Source: Gemmatimonadota bacterium
GTDB lineage: Bacteria; Gemmatimonadota; Gemmatimonadetes; Gemmatimonadales; Gemmatimonadaceae
DNA: 11,347 nt
Assembly: GCA_031127185.1 (NCBI GenBank)
Contig: JARIET010000065.1
Span: 1-11,347 of the forward strand
Reading direction: 5' to 3'
Position 1 is the stretch's first letter; every line of letters starts with the position of its first letter. The notes under the pieces are model-generated. The model had not been told where the DNA came from. It did not search any database and was given only the letters and a program-made list of their open reading frames with translations. A program made the position numbers and the translations under genes. Shown here one piece after another: positions 1 to 6,305 of this stretch.

Positions 1-217
1 TCAGCTCCTCGTCGAGGAACTTGAGAGCCAACTCAGCTGATTCGACGTTGTTGGCGAGCTTGCCGAACCCAGTCAGTCGCGCGTCCCTTCCCGCGGCCCA
101 TTCATGGTGCTCAGCTTCTAGCTCCTTGCAGATCGCCCCAAGGCGGACGCGAAGCGATCGGAGGTCGGTGCGGATTGCAAGAAACTCAGGCGTCACGGAC
201 GAGCTGATGTGGACCAT
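1..217 (-). CDS. Unrecognised helical protein, N-terminal part (runs off left edge)
   Basis: Seen: an open minus-strand frame of 72 codons starts with ATG at 217 and continues past base 1 without a stop. An upstream in-frame TGA near 242 fixes the ATG as the only sensible start. A GAGG ribosome site lies 5 nt upstream (223-226), with a second purine stretch GAGGT at 229-233. The product begins MVHISSSVTPEFLAIRTDLR and is rich in Leu, Glu, Arg and Ala in a pattern that suggests long amphipathic helices (FLAIRTDLRSLRVRLGA, then KELEAEHHEW, then ESAELALKFLDEEL at the edge). No signal peptide or membrane segment is visible. I do not recognise a family. It begins 22 nt after the stop of the putative lipoprotein gene at 240-725, so the two are probably co-transcribed. 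It is likely a real gene because of its ribosome site and protein-like composition; its function is unknown. Confidence 0.6.
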   Translation of the reverse strand, partial: MVHISSSVTPEFLAIRTDLRSLRVRLGAICKELEAEHHEWAAGRDARLTGFGKLANNVESAELALKFLDEEL

Positions 218-239
218 CAGCGCCTCGCACCTCGCGCCA

Positions 240-725
240 CTATTTCAATGCCCATCGATGCAGCCGAGTGGCGTCAACACCTGTCGCCCCGCGCTCGCCC
301 GTCTCACGGCCGCTTCGCTCGGCGCTTTTGGACTCTACGTCGATGCGCAGCTCTAGATCGAACGCCCGCGTGCCAGACGTTGCGATCAAGATGCCCTTCT
401 CGAATGACTTCACCTTGAAGGAGTTCAGATACGTGAACAGATGCGGTGCGCCTAAGACGTTGTCATCGTCCTTCGTGACCAACTGCGCGAGTGACTCCGT
501 GCATTCGCCCGTTTTTATGAAACATGTGATCTCCACGCTATTGACGGTGGACATCGAAAATTTGGAAACACTGTCGGCTGCCACCCATCGTCCGCGAGCG
601 GATACAAAGGTTTGGGAATCTGAGAGCACCTGAAGCGGTAGCGACCGCGGCTGCTCTGTGCACCCGAGTGTACACACAAGCCCGGGTACCGCCAACCGGC
701 TCTTAAGCCATTGAAGTTGCTTCAC
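240..725 (-). CDS. Putative small exported lipoprotein, unknown function
   Basis: Seen: a 161-codon frame starts with GTG at 725, preceded by GGAG at 734-737 with 8-nt spacing. The N-terminus has basic residues (K2, K8, R10), a short hydrophobic run LAVPGLVCTLGC, and Cys22 in a weak lipobox-like setting (T-L-G-C). It could therefore be an outer- or inner-membrane lipoprotein, though the hydrophobic stretch is short. The body contains a C68-x6-C75 pair that could form a disulfide in the periplasm, followed by an acidic patch (KDDDN) and predicted beta-type segments. The last 30 residues are basic and low in hydrophobics, unlike the rest. I cannot name a family. Base composition is visibly lower in GC than the genes to the right. 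A candidate promoter (771-798) and a 12-bp palindrome (745-756) precede it. It probably forms a two-gene unit with the frame that follows at 217. Confidence 0.6.
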   Translation of the reverse strand: MKQLQWLKSRLAVPGLVCTLGCTEQPRSLPLQVLSDSQTFVSARGRWVAADSVSKFSMSTVNSVEITCFIKTGECTESLAQLVTKDDDNVLGAPHLFTYLNSFKVKSFEKGILIATSGTRAFDLELRIDVESKSAERSGRETGERGATGVDATRLHRWALK

Positions 726-733
726 GGCAGACG

Positions 734-737
734 CTCC
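734..737 (-). promoter_or_regulatory. Ribosome binding site deciding the GTG start at 725
   Basis: GGAG on the minus strand lies 8 nt before a GTG codon. This supports the non-ATG start of the putative lipoprotein gene, which puts its hydrophobic leader at the N-terminus. Confidence 0.5.
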
Positions 738-744
738 GGGGGAC

Positions 745-756
745 AGATCGCGATCT
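745..756. promoter_or_regulatory. 12-bp perfect palindrome, possible operator
   Basis: AGATCGCGATCT is a perfect inverted repeat. It lies between the candidate -10 element (771-776) and the GTG start at 725, about 10-20 nt downstream of where transcription would begin. A repressor site at that position would block the lipoprotein/helical gene pair. A palindrome of this length is expected a few times by chance in 11 kb, so the position is the only support. Confidence 0.25.
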
Positions 757-770
757 CGCGCACCTAACGA

Positions 771-798
771 GTATTAGACAGCCTTCTTAGGCTGCAAA
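771..798 (-). promoter_or_regulatory. Candidate sigma-70-type promoter for the left-end gene pair
   Basis: On the minus strand TTTGCA (793-798) and TAATAC (771-776) are separated by 16 nt, resembling -35 and -10 elements. The site lies at the end of the doubtful 61-codon frame and about 45 nt before the GTG at 725. A 5-bp inverted repeat (CAGCC/GGCTG at 779-794) falls in the spacer. The match to the consensus is moderate and the sigma-factor preferences of this organism are unknown. Confidence 0.3.
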
Positions 799-959
799 GC
801 CGCCTCAAACGCTGCGACAATTCGCTGTGTTTCCGCGTCATCATCTGAATATCCGCCGCTAAGTCCGTGTCCGCAAACGACGGTGACCGGATTCCGCCAC
901 GCCCGTCCGCGGTTAGACTGCGAGGCGCCGCTGCGTTTGCCTGCAGTAATCAGTTTCAC
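774..959 (-). CDS. Doubtful 61-codon frame, unrecognised
   Basis: A GTG at 959 opens a 61-codon frame ending in TAA at 774. It has no clear ribosome site. Its composition is uneven: the first half is Arg/Ser/Gly-rich and the second half looks more protein-like (DDDAETQRIVAAFEAALQ, then PKKAV), with a plausible amphipathic helix. It lies in the same frame as the preceding gene, whose TAG is at 981-983, so it could also be read as a 3' extension of that gene if the stop were suppressed. I recognise no domain. It may be a small real gene, a decayed remnant of a longer one, or chance. It fills most of the 255-nt stretch between 726 and 980, in which I see nothing else beyond the promoter-like elements listed. 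Confidence 0.25.
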   Translation of the reverse strand: MKLITAGKRSGASQSNRGRAWRNPVTVVCGHGLSGGYSDDDAETQRIVAAFEAALQPKKAV

Positions 960-980
960 GACCGGCTCAGCGCACAGATC

Positions 981-1973
981 CTACGGATTGATCACCACCA
1001 CCCCCGCTGGAACATCAAGCGTCCACCGCATCCCCCTGAGCACCGCCCTCCCACCAGCAGATTGCAGCGCCACCGGCGCCGCGCCCACGCGCGCGACCAG
1101 GCTCACACCGGGAAACCCGAGCAACACGTGCCCGAATCGGCCAGTCACCGCGAGCGGTTCCGCGCGGACAGTCAGCGACCGCGCGCCAACATCAAAAGTC
1201 GGGTGAAGTAGGCCGAGCAGATCCAGCCCGATTCGCGCCGTGCGAACCGCCGGCACGAGCATCACCGGAACCGGCCCGAGCGTGACGCCGCCGATCGCGA
1301 TCGTGCGCGCCACACCGAACGTCGTATCACCGCGCGCGCCTACGGCCGCTATCGCGCTGAAGATCTGCATAGACGACGGCAGCACGAGCCCTGTGGCCAG
1401 TGGCTGGATGTCCGCCTCGACCCGCTCGCCGCCAACGTTGATCGTGATGCGCCCGAGTCCGAACGCTTCATTGGGAGCCATCGGCACAGTAGCCGTCCGA
1501 TCACCACCGGCCGCTGTACCCGCAGCCCGCGCCAACGCATCGCGCTCCACCTGCGACGCGCGACTGTGTTCGAGCGCCGCCGCACGATCGAACAATCCGG
1601 CCCATCTATAGATGTCGAACAACCGCGACTCAATGGCCGCGGAATCTCCGCCAAACTCGAGCGCCTCCTCCAAAAGCGTCGCGCCAACGAGGAACCTCCC
1701 GCGCGCCGCAAGAAACGACCCCAGCGCCCCGCGGGCCGAGGGCTCGCGTGGCGCCCGGCGCGAATTCTCGAACAGAATCCGCTCGGCCGCATCGAGCCGG
1801 CCAGCCGCAATCGCCAACTCGGCGGGATTCGGATCCACGCGCCGAGGTGCCTGCGCACCAAGCGTCGGCTCCGCTAACCCGATCGATGCGGCCAAACCTG
1901 TCAGCGCAACCGCACGACCACGTCGCGCCAAACCAGACGCCAGCGCGGTTGCCGCGGCAGACCGCAAACGCAC
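981..1973 (-). CDS. Exported TPR-like / retropepsin-like protein with degenerate active site
   Basis: I chose the GTG at 1973 (330 residues): GGAG lies 7 nt upstream, and the start is 1 nt after the TAG of the aminopeptidase gene. A longer frame to 2093 would overlap that gene by over 100 bases and adds an Arg/Cys-rich stretch. Residues 1-42 look like a signal peptide with a long basic n-region, a hydrophobic core around 21-33 and a possible cleavage after AQA42. Residues 50-150 form Ala/Leu/Arg-rich helical pairs resembling TPR or Sel1-type repeats. Residues 172-270 follow the clan AA retropepsin-like pattern: a strand with ITINVGGERVEADI, then ATGLVLPSS, then GVARTIAIGGVTLG, then GLDLLG near 249-254. 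In active family members the segment before GLVLPSS reads D-T-G-A-S; here it is Q190-P-L-A-T, so the catalytic Asp is gone. The fold is inferred by pattern. It is probably a non-catalytic, ligand- or peptide-binding periplasmic protein, or a highly diverged protease. Coupling to the M1 gene suggests a shared role in the cell envelope. Confidence 0.75.
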   Translation of the reverse strand: MRLRSAAATALASGLARRGRAVALTGLAASIGLAEPTLGAQAPRRVDPNPAELAIAAGRLDAAERILFENSRRAPREPSARGALGSFLAARGRFLVGATLLEEALEFGGDSAAIESRLFDIYRWAGLFDRAAALEHSRASQVERDALARAAGTAAGGDRTATVPMAPNEAFGLGRITINVGGERVEADIQPLATGLVLPSSMQIFSAIAAVGARGDTTFGVARTIAIGGVTLGPVPVMLVPAVRTARIGLDLLGLLHPTFDVGARSLTVRAEPLAVTGRFGHVLLGFPGVSLVARVGAAPVALQSAGGRAVLRGMRWTLDVPAGVVVINP

Positions 1974-1974
1974 C

Positions 1975-3669
1975 CTACCGCTCCGTGATCCTGGCGAGCA
2001 GCGCAACGTCAGGGTCAATGCGCAGCTGGGCGGGCCTCGCGCGCACTGCAGTTGCCACACGCAACGTGCTTTCCGCCTGCGAAGGCACGGCAAGCCGCAC
2101 GCGCTTCAGCGCACCAGTGGCATCGGCGTACTCCACGGTGAGCGGGAATGCGAACGTCCCGTGCTTGCCCCCCTGCGCCACCTTCAAGGAGAGCGTACCC
2201 GTCGCGGCATCGTGGATCCACGTCGCGTCCACCTCGGCGAACCCGGGCCGCGTGAGCCACTGCGCAAAGAACGGCTTGAGATCGCGCCCGGACGAGGCTT
2301 CAAATTCCGCGCGCAGCTGATCGGAGAACGCCGTGCCGTGGCGGTACTTTGCCTGATAGGCGCGCGCGCCGCGCACAAAGGCGCTGTCGCCAATCTCCTC
2401 GCGCAACATATGCAGCACGAACCCGCCCTTCTGATAGCTGTTGGCGTTGAGCATCGCCATAAGGTTCGTTTCAATCGTATCAATCACCGGGCGATTCGCG
2501 ACCACCGGTGCATTGAACACCGTGTTCCGGACTCCCGACATCTGTGCGCGAAACGCCGAATCGCCGCGTGACTTCTCCGTGTACATCGCGGCGAGGTAGG
2601 TCGCGAAACCTTCCGAAAGCCAGGCGTGCGACCACTCGTGCTCGGTCACCGCATCGCCAAACCACTGGTGCGCCACCTCGTGTGCGAGCAGCCCGTAGCT
2701 CACACCGGTGGTACGGAACGCGCGATCGGAATAGAAAATCGCGCCCGCGTTCTCCATTCCACCAAACCGCGTGAGGCTCTGTACGTGCGCGAGCTTGGCG
2801 TACGGAAAGGGCCCGAAAAGCCGACCGAAGAACGTCAGCACCGAGTCGGCTTCCCGGAAATCGCCCGGCAGGATACGCCGCTGCTCGGGCATCGTGTACA
2901 CCATCTGCGGCACGCACGAACCGCCCGGGCCAAAACCACAGGCCGTATTGCCAAGCGGGTACTCCACCAGCGGAGCGGCCGCGATGACCATCAGGTACAC
3001 GGGAATCGGATTCGGCTCACGCCACGTCGTACGCCGCATCACAATCGGCGCGCCCGCGTGACCGTCGGGATCTTCCTTCGCCGGAAGGACGGTCTCTTCG
3101 ACCAGCGCGCCGTTGGCCACGACCTTCCGGTCCGATGGCGCAATCACGGTCCAGATCACCGTCGCCTTGTCCGACGGATGATCCACCGAAGGAATCCAGT
3201 GCCGACCGCGATTCGGCCAGTTGTCGCCGAAGCCGCGCCACCGCCCCGCACTGTCTGAGGAGATGATCAGCCCGTCCTTTACGGCCCCACCGTACGTCAC
3301 GGTGACCTGCAGCGAGTCAGCCGCGCCGGCGATCGGGATGCGGAGAACACCACCCGTGTGCGCAAAGCTCACGTCACGCGCGCCGAGCGCCACCGACTTC
3401 ACGCGAAGGTCGAGCAGGTCGAGCGCGAGCGTGTCCGCAGCCCCTCCCTTCGCGAGCCGCTTCATCGTGATCACCGCGACGCCGTCGATGGTCGAGCCGA
3501 CGTCGGGGAGGGTGAGCGTCAGGTTGTAATCGAGAACATTGATGTGGCGCTGCTGGGCCTGGAGTGAGGTGACGCCAAGGATCAAGAACAACAGCGAGTG
3601 AGCGGTTAGCAGTTTGCGGTTCACGGGTACCGGTACTCGAAGGTTGAGGTCCGCCTCTGTTTGCCGCAT
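1975..3669 (-). CDS. M1 family zinc aminopeptidase, exported
   Basis: This is a gluzincin aminopeptidase that would remove N-terminal residues from peptides. In the 564-residue product the substrate-recognition motif GGMENAG is at 303-309. The zinc site HEVAH is at 330-334, with the third ligand E353 in LSEGFATYL 18 residues later, the standard M1 spacing. Y412 in NSYQKGG fits the transition-state tyrosine. All expected catalytic residues are present. The N-terminal part (about 40-245) is the beta-sandwich domain and the helical part after 353 completes the catalytic domain. The ERAP-type long C-terminal domain is absent, as in short bacterial M1 enzymes. A hydrophobic segment at 20-33 ending near LQAQ suggests a signal peptide, so it probably acts in the periplasm. 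ATG at 3669 gives 15 residues ahead of that leader. A GTG at 3624 (VNRKLLTAHS) would give a more typical signal peptide; neither has a strong ribosome site. It lies 39 nt after the kinase gene and is coupled to the retropepsin-like gene after it. Confidence 0.93.
   Translation of the reverse strand: MRQTEADLNLRVPVPVNRKLLTAHSLLFLILGVTSLQAQQRHINVLDYNLTLTLPDVGSTIDGVAVITMKRLAKGGAADTLALDLLDLRVKSVALGARDVSFAHTGGVLRIPIAGAADSLQVTVTYGGAVKDGLIISSDSAGRWRGFGDNWPNRGRHWIPSVDHPSDKATVIWTVIAPSDRKVVANGALVEETVLPAKEDPDGHAGAPIVMRRTTWREPNPIPVYLMVIAAAPLVEYPLGNTACGFGPGGSCVPQMVYTMPEQRRILPGDFREADSVLTFFGRLFGPFPYAKLAHVQSLTRFGGMENAGAIFYSDRAFRTTGVSYGLLAHEVAHQWFGDAVTEHEWSHAWLSEGFATYLAAMYTEKSRGDSAFRAQMSGVRNTVFNAPVVANRPVIDTIETNLMAMLNANSYQKGGFVLHMLREEIGDSAFVRGARAYQAKYRHGTAFSDQLRAEFEASSGRDLKPFFAQWLTRPGFAEVDATWIHDAATGTLSLKVAQGGKHGTFAFPLTVEYADATGALKRVRLAVPSQAESTLRVATAVRARPAQLRIDPDVALLARITER
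1981..1984 (-). promoter_or_regulatory. Ribosome binding site deciding the GTG start at 1973
   Basis: GGAG lies inside the last codons of the M1 aminopeptidase gene, 7 nt before a GTG. The stop and start signals (TAG at 1975-1977, GTG at 1971-1973) are 1 nt apart, the arrangement expected for translational coupling. Confidence 0.55.
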
Positions 3670-3708
3670 ACCGCCAACGGCATACAGCCCACCCGCGCTT
3701 GCAGTTAC

Positions 3709-4788
3709 CTACCGACCGAGAATCCGGCCCAGTACTCCGCCGCCGCTGTCGCCGCCCACCGCCGCCTTCAGGTCGTCGGCGAACTCCAGCGTCGTCGCGT
3801 AACGGTCCTCGGGGGCGCGTGCCATGCCGCGGCCGAGCACCTTCTCCACCGCCTCGGGGAACTCCATGCCCGGCCGACGCTGGCGCAGCGGAATGGGATC
3901 AGCGCGCAGCCGCGCGATCATCATCTCCTGCTGGGTGCGACCCTCGAACGGCAACTTACCGGTCAACATCTCGTACATCATCAGCGTGAGCGAGTAGACG
4001 TCCGTGCGCGGATCGAGCGGCTTGCCGCGCAGCTGCTCGGGGCTCATGAACTCCGGCGTGCCCAGGATAATGCCGGTCGCCGTGAGCTTCTCCAGCTCGC
4101 CACCGGCCTTCCGTTCCTTCGCGAGCCCGAAATCCATCACCACGGCGTACTGCGTACCGTCGGGTTTCTTGCAGATCATGATGTTCTCAGGCTTCAAGTC
4201 GCGATGCACGATCTTGAGTTCGTGCGCCACGTTCAGCCCTTCGCAGATCTGCACAATCCATTCCACGGCCTGCGCCAGCGGAATCACGCCGAGCCGGTGA
4301 TTCACGTCGGCGAGGATGTCGCCCTCAACGTACGGCATCACCACATACACGAGTCCATCTTCCGTCTCGCCCAGCCGCACGATGTTGCAGACGTTCGGGT
4401 GCGCCAGCCGGATGCCGAGCGACGCCTCGCGGCGCAGGCGCGCCATCGAGTTCTCGTCCTTGGACAGCGCGGGAGAAAGAATCTTGATCGCGTAGCGCTC
4501 GTTCGTGCTCACATCGTGCGCGAGGTAAACGAAGCTCATCCCGCCTTCGCCCACCTTCTTCACGATCGCATACCGGCCGTCGAGCACCTGGCCGGCCATG
4601 TTCGAGTGGTTGATCACCGGCTTGGCGCCGGCCGGGCTGGTGTTCAGGCGCGGCGTGGTCGCGCGAGGGTCCGGTGGCGCCATCGGCGCCGCGCCAGGCC
4701 CGTGCGGCAGCAGGCGCCCGCCGTCCTTGGTGCAGAACTTGGCGTCGTCTGCGTAAATCGTGCCGCAGGTGGGGCAACGCGTGGCCAT
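3709..4788 (-). CDS. Ser/Thr protein kinase with N-terminal zinc ribbon
   Basis: This is a eukaryotic-type (PknB-like) kinase of 359 residues. An N-terminal zinc ribbon has C5-x2-C8 and C19-x2-D22, followed by a Pro/Ala-rich linker (30-60). The kinase domain runs from about 73 to 343: glycine loop GEGGMSFVY at 80-88, ATP-binding K102 in YAIK, helix-C E121, catalytic loop HRDLKPEN at 195-202 (D197), DFG at 219-221, and GTPEFMSPEQ at 243-252 closing an activation loop that carries T236, T238 and T244 as possible autophosphorylation sites. All catalytic residues are intact. No transmembrane helix or extracellular PASTA-type sensor follows; the protein ends soon after the domain in a Gly-rich tail, so it should be cytoplasmic. 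Such kinases phosphorylate Ser/Thr on partner proteins; the substrate cannot be read here. It lies 44 nt after a diguanylate cyclase gene, and that spacer holds a heptamer array instead of a clear ribosome site. Confidence 0.93.
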   Translation of the reverse strand: MATRCPTCGTIYADDAKFCTKDGGRLLPHGPGAAPMAPPDPRATTPRLNTSPAGAKPVINHSNMAGQVLDGRYAIVKKVGEGGMSFVYLAHDVSTNERYAIKILSPALSKDENSMARLRREASLGIRLAHPNVCNIVRLGETEDGLVYVVMPYVEGDILADVNHRLGVIPLAQAVEWIVQICEGLNVAHELKIVHRDLKPENIMICKKPDGTQYAVVMDFGLAKERKAGGELEKLTATGIILGTPEFMSPEQLRGKPLDPRTDVYSLTLMMYEMLTGKLPFEGRTQQEMMIARLRADPIPLRQRRPGMEFPEAVEKVLGRGMARAPEDRYATTLEFADDLKAAVGGDSGGGVLGRILGR

Positions 4789-4794
4789 TAGAAA

Positions 4795-4829
4795 CGGTTC
4801 AGGGTGCGGGGTTCAGCGCTCAGGGTCAT
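4795..4829. repeat. Short degenerate heptamer array (five units)
   Basis: The 44-nt spacer between the diguanylate cyclase and kinase genes can be split into five 7-nt units. On the minus strand the clearest unit is TGAACCC. The units at 4795-4801, 4809-4815 and 4816-4822 begin with TGA, and those at 4802-4808 and 4823-4829 end in ACCC. The array covers most of the kinase leader and no Shine-Dalgarno sequence is visible there. It may be a member of a genome-wide intergenic heptamer family, or a chance periodicity. Confidence 0.4.
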
Positions 4830-4832
4830 GGC

Positions 4833-6305
4833 TCACTGACAGACACGATTGCGGCCTTCTGCTTTCGCGCGATACAACGCTTCGTCCGCGCGCGCAAACA
4901 GGTCGTCCACCGTATGCACTTCGCTGGTGGGATAACTCGCCACGCCAATGCTGGCCGTGAGCTTCACCCCGCCGTGCGCGGACACAAACGACGTGTTGGC
5001 AATGCGTTCGCGCATACGCTCGGCAAACTTCACCGCGCCAATCTGCGCCGTTTCGGGCAACACCACTACGAACTCTTCGCCGCCATACCGGGCCACAAAG
5101 TCGACGCTTCGCACCGACTCGGAGAGCAGATTGGCAATCTCGCGGAGCACGTCGTCGCCCACGAGGTGGCCCTGCGAGTCGTTCACTTTCTTGAAGTGGT
5201 CCAGATCCACCATCATCATCGACAGCACGGCGTCGTACCGGCGCGCGCGATCCATCTCGCTCACCAGCCGCACGGTGAGCGCGCGGCGATTCAGCGTCTG
5301 CGTCAGTGGATCCGTGTGCGCCAGCACCTCGAGCCGCGTATTCTCAGCGCGCGTGGTCTCGAGCAGCTGCGCGCGGACAATCGCCGCGACGGCCGCCTTC
5401 ACCACCGTGTCGGCGAACGCGACATCCTCCTGCGTCAGCGCTGGCTCGTTGGCCATGCGCCGCAGGAAAAACACACCCGCCTGCTCGCCGTCGCCAAGGG
5501 AGAACGGAAGGACGATCACGGACCGGATTGGCACCTGGGTTCCCCGCGCCTTCCACTCCAGCCGGATGTTTGCGTGGAGCGGACTGTTTTGCAAATCTTC
5601 AACAAGCACCGACTCGCCCGTTTCCAGCGCCTTGCGGATCTCGGGATAGCGATCAAGATGGATCTCAAAGTGGCGCAGCGCGGGATCGTCAAACGCCGTG
5701 GCGACAATACCGACCGCATCACCCGGCTTGGCGAGAATCACCGAGCAGCGTGAGAGGCTGAGCGCACGCGCCACACGCCGCGCGAGGATGTGGTAGATCT
5801 CGTCGCTCGCGAGGTCGCCCGTGACCTCGTGAAGGATGTCCACGACCTTCTTGCGACTTTCGGCATCGTCGCGCGCGCGGCGCAGCTCATCTTCCGCGTC
5901 GCGCAGGGCATCGCGCGTGCTGGACAGCGCGCGGTGCATCCGCAGCTGCGCTTGCACGCGCGCGATGAGCTCCCGCGGCCTGAATGGCTTGCGGATGAAG
6001 TCGGCCGCGCCCAAGCCGAACGTCTTCTCCGTCATCTCATCCGGCGAAAGCGACGACACCATCAACACCGGAATGTCGCGCCAGCGGTGATCGCTCTTGA
6101 GTTCCTGCAGCACCTGCACGCCGTCGGCGCCGGGCATGATCACGTCGAGCAGCAGCAGGTCCGGTGTCGCATGGCCGAGCTCGCGCATCAGCGAATCGCG
6201 GCCGTCAGCGGCCGAGACCTCGAACCCCGAATCGCGCAGCACGCCCGACAGCGATTCGAGGATGCTCGGATCGTCGTCGGCGATCAGGATGTGCGCGTTA
6301 GGCAT
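4833..6305 (-). CDS. REC-GAF-GGDEF response regulator, diguanylate cyclase
   Basis: This protein makes the second messenger c-di-GMP from two GTP. The ATG at 6305 (490 residues) is preferred, with AGGTGAT 4 nt upstream; a GTG at 6314 would add three residues. The receiver domain (about 4-120) has the acidic pair D10-D11, phospho-acceptor D54 in LLLLDVIMPG, S84/S85 and K106, so it should be phosphorylatable. A charged signalling helix (about 122-160) leads into a GAF-like sensor domain (about 162-312). The GGDEF domain (about 325-490) starts at DPLTQTLNRR; the active site GGEEF is at 408-412, and Mg-binding D367 lies in VDLDHFKKVND. An inhibitory I-site R399-x2-D402 sits five residues before GGEEF, so product feedback is expected. 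No membrane segment is seen. No histidine kinase is in the window; the next gene is a Ser/Thr kinase. The start overlaps the end of the dehydratase gene, implying coupled translation. Confidence 0.93.
   Translation of the reverse strand: MPNAHILIADDDPSILESLSGVLRDSGFEVSAADGRDSLMRELGHATPDLLLLDVIMPGADGVQVLQELKSDHRWRDIPVLMVSSLSPDEMTEKTFGLGAADFIRKPFRPRELIARVQAQLRMHRALSSTRDALRDAEDELRRARDDAESRKKVVDILHEVTGDLASDEIYHILARRVARALSLSRCSVILAKPGDAVGIVATAFDDPALRHFEIHLDRYPEIRKALETGESVLVEDLQNSPLHANIRLEWKARGTQVPIRSVIVLPFSLGDGEQAGVFFLRRMANEPALTQEDVAFADTVVKAAVAAIVRAQLLETTRAENTRLEVLAHTDPLTQTLNRRALTVRLVSEMDRARRYDAVLSMMMVDLDHFKKVNDSQGHLVGDDVLREIANLLSESVRSVDFVARYGGEEFVVVLPETAQIGAVKFAERMRERIANTSFVSAHGGVKLTASIGVASYPTSEVHTVDDLFARADEALYRAKAEGRNRVCQ

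Noticed and set aside
268..633. Plus-strand open frame opposite the putative lipoprotein gene
   Set aside because: The minus-strand frame has a ribosome site, a leader-like N-terminus and a downstream partner gene; the plus-strand frame has none of these.
726..980. tRNA or small structured RNA in the widest gap
   Set aside because: No T-loop-like sequence or cloverleaf arms could be found on either strand.
1974..2093. Longer start (2093) for the retropepsin-like gene
   Set aside because: It would overlap the M1 gene by over 100 bases and adds an Arg/Cys-rich stretch; the GTG at 1973 has a well-placed GGAG.
1612..2571. Plus-strand open frame (319 codons) opposite the M1 and retropepsin-like genes
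   Set aside because: It spans the junction of two supported minus-strand genes and has no motif or ribosome site worth noting.
3661..4791. Long plus-strand open frame (376 codons) opposite the kinase gene
   Set aside because: It mirrors a well-supported kinase on the other strand. Its translation is His/Arg-rich without domain motifs, typical of antisense frames in GC-rich DNA.
4674..5753. Long plus-strand open frame (359 codons) opposite the diguanylate cyclase and kinase start
   Set aside because: Same reasoning: rich in His, Arg and Ala, no recognisable motif, and the minus strand has intact REC-GAF-GGDEF motifs throughout.
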